Below are positions 13,298 to 14,376 of a DNA stretch of 14,376 bases, in pieces. The notes below the pieces were generated by a model that was not told the origin of the DNA, made no database searches, and saw only the letters and a list, made by a program, of their open reading frames with translations. Both the position numbers and the translations under genes were made by a program. Where the stretch lies: the NCBI GenBank assembly GCA_020721745.1, contig DYMC01000045.1:1-14376 (forward strand), given 5' to 3'. Source of the stretch: Lentisphaera sp. GTDB taxonomy: Bacteria > Verrucomicrobiota > Lentisphaeria > Victivallales > GWF2-50-93. The first letter of the stretch is position 1, and every line of letters begins with the position of its first letter.

Positions 13298-14134
13298 TTA
13301 TTTCTGTGGTTTCCAGCCTGATAGCTGGGCGAGCATCCACCAAAATGCTCTTCCTTTTAGTGCGGCGTTCAGTGGATGGGAATGTGCGGCGCTGGATGGA
13401 AGGGCTATTTTATTGTCTGGATTGGCCTTTAGCCATTCCGCAGCCCAATTTTTTCGTCCTTTATCGTCTTTATAGTCACAGGCATCGGTAGCATTGAGTT
13501 CCATGTAATTTACTTTTCCGTCAGGGTCATAACTCTCGATATCCGCAAAGTCAAAAAGTATTTTTTTATTTTGTTTACAGTAATTTCTTATTTGCTCATT
13601 TCGTTGGTTTAGATTTCCATTTTTTCCGCTACCATTAAGGTGTCCTGTCATATATACAAATTTAACGTTTGGAAATTCCTTTTCCAAGTCAGTCATCAGG
13701 TTGAGATATGTTTGAATATCTTTTTCAGAGCCATTGGCTTGTCCACACCATGACCACATAATGAGGTTTATGTTTTTTCCTTGATTTTGCAGGAAGTCTC
13801 TAGTTCTTTGCGCCCAGGTTGTTCTATCTGGATTGCCGAGGTCTCCACTTGGTTGAGAATCCAAGAACAATAACTTCTTATCGTTTTCATTTTTCCCGAA
13901 AGCAAAAAGGTCTGGGTCATTTTTTTGCAGGGCGTTCATTCCTGAGACAATTTGGCTGCCATGCGAGGTGTGCCCGTAAGCCACTTTAAAGTTTTTGCTG
14001 GCTTTTTGGATGTAATCTTTTGGTATTTTTGAAATATCAGTGCAATTGTGATCAATTATCACAGCGTCACAGAATGCGTTAAGCGATAGAATTCCACAAA
14101 ACAGGACGAATAGAACTTTGATTTTTTTCTTCAT
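13298..14134 (-). CDS. Secreted SGNH-hydrolase-like protein of uncharacterised family
   Basis: 278 residues with a clear signal peptide (MKKKIKVLFVLFCGILSLNA, cleavage near 20-24). I recognise the sequence pattern from unnamed secreted proteins in metagenomes, not a characterised enzyme. Conserved-looking blocks are IIDHNCTDISKIP (26-38), GHTSHGSQ (54-61), WSWCGQ (127-132), YMTGHLNG (161-168), FDFADIESYDPDG (194-206) and AHSHPLNAALKGRAFWWMLA (250-269). The succession of a Ser/His block, a Gly/Asn block and a C-terminal His block is reminiscent of SGNH/GDSL esterases, which is an inference. A strong AAGGAGG Shine-Dalgarno (14147-14141) sets the start at ATG 14134. The gene is markedly AT-richer than the rest of the window, with AAA, TTT and ATT codons, so it was probably acquired horizontally. 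A possible -10 (TATACT near 14227) would leave a leader of about 90 nt containing a hairpin. Confidence 0.78.
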   Translation of the reverse strand: MKKKIKVLFVLFCGILSLNAFCDAVIIDHNCTDISKIPKDYIQKASKNFKVAYGHTSHGSQIVSGMNALQKNDPDLFAFGKNENDKKLLFLDSQPSGDLGNPDRTTWAQRTRDFLQNQGKNINLIMWSWCGQANGSEKDIQTYLNLMTDLEKEFPNVKFVYMTGHLNGSGKNGNLNQRNEQIRNYCKQNKKILFDFADIESYDPDGKVNYMELNATDACDYKDDKGRKNWAAEWLKANPDNKIALPSSAAHSHPLNAALKGRAFWWMLAQLSGWKPQK

Positions 14135-14184
14135 GCTTTTCCTCCTTTTATGAAAGTTGGGCTATTAACTGACGACTGATTCCG

Positions 14185-14205
14185 TGATGGTCTTTTTGGC
14201 CATCA
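14185..14205 (+). terminator. Hairpin followed by T-rich run, weak terminator candidate
   Basis: TGATGGTC (14185-14192), loop TTTTT, GGCCATCA (14198-14205) form an 8-bp stem with one T:G pair, followed by TCCTTTTTGTC. This would terminate + strand transcription, but no + gene precedes it nearby. On the minus strand it falls in the leader of the secreted-protein gene. From 14206 to the window end I see no gene. Confidence 0.3.
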
Positions 14206-14376
14206 TCCTTTTTGTCTCGACGCATAAAGTATATCCCGAAATGCATTTTGCAAGAAAAACCAGTGCCAGCACAAATAAATGACTTGTTAATGCAATCCTG
14301 TTGTGGCGGGATTTGAATGGATCTAGTGTCCTGCGTCGCAAATACGTTGAATAAAATTATGCCTATTTTTGATGAG

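Noticed and set aside
14187..14282. 31-residue hydrophobic open frame (MVFLAIILFVSTHK), possible small toxin
   Set aside because: No ribosome site and its start falls inside a hairpin; too short to support.
1..14376. CRISPR array, tRNA or rRNA genes, integrase or transposase
   Set aside because: None seen: short arrays have 7-8 bp periods without spacers, and no cloverleaf with tRNA invariant bases was found in the gaps.

Overview
This 14.4 kb window looks like the chromosome of an uncultured anaerobic bacterium, possibly in or near the PVC group (Planctomycetota, Lentisphaerota, Kiritimatiellota). That placement is an inference. It rests on RNase HIII rather than only HII, a DUF4380-type protein, a Thi4 thiazole synthase of the sulfide-using type (expected in anaerobes), an FHA/kinase-like fusion, and short-repeat arrays in the gaps. 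The core genes are GC-rich. Two blocks, roughly 130-2750 and 13290-14376, are visibly AT-richer and were probably acquired later.

Layout. (1) 1-2750: a restriction-modification island, with an intact beta-class DNA methyltransferase followed by an AlwI/BstNBI-family endonuclease gene. The endonuclease is broken into two fragments by what looks like a frame-shifting internal deletion, so the methyltransferase is probably now an orphan. (2) 2784-4578: tlyA (+) and rnhC (-) converge and overlap by 32 bp at their ends. (3) 4581-4628: rnhC and the next operon diverge from promoters whose -10 boxes overlap. (4) 4661-9801: a tightly packed three-gene unit of an exported two-domain protein of unknown family, an FHA domain fused to a degenerate kinase (pseudokinase), and priA. 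(5) 9871-10120: a small frameshifted exported protein on the minus strand. (6) 10335-11193: a thi4-type gene behind a good promoter whose -35 box lies in a perfect 7-bp inverted repeat. (7) 11194-11494: a gene-free stretch with a GAAATTT array, a GC-rich hairpin and an AACGG array that runs up to the start of rsmI. (8) 11495-13082: rsmI overlapping a DUF4380-type gene. (9) 13112-13208: a striking nested-hairpin element with 16-bp perfect terminal inverted repeats and covarying inner hairpins. (10) 13298-14134: an AT-rich secreted SGNH-like protein on the minus strand.

How the genes relate. Three are housekeeping nucleic-acid functions (TlyA and RsmI rRNA 2'-O-methylation, RNase HIII removal of RNA:DNA hybrids) and PriA restarts replication. 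The exported protein and the FHA-pseudokinase are co-transcribed with priA by position, but no functional link is evident. The most unusual items are the FHA-pseudokinase, the nested covarying hairpin element (with a possible second copy at the left edge), the decayed AlwI-type enzyme, and the palindromic operator at thi4. All family calls come from reading motifs by eye and from memory of family sequences; no database search was run.
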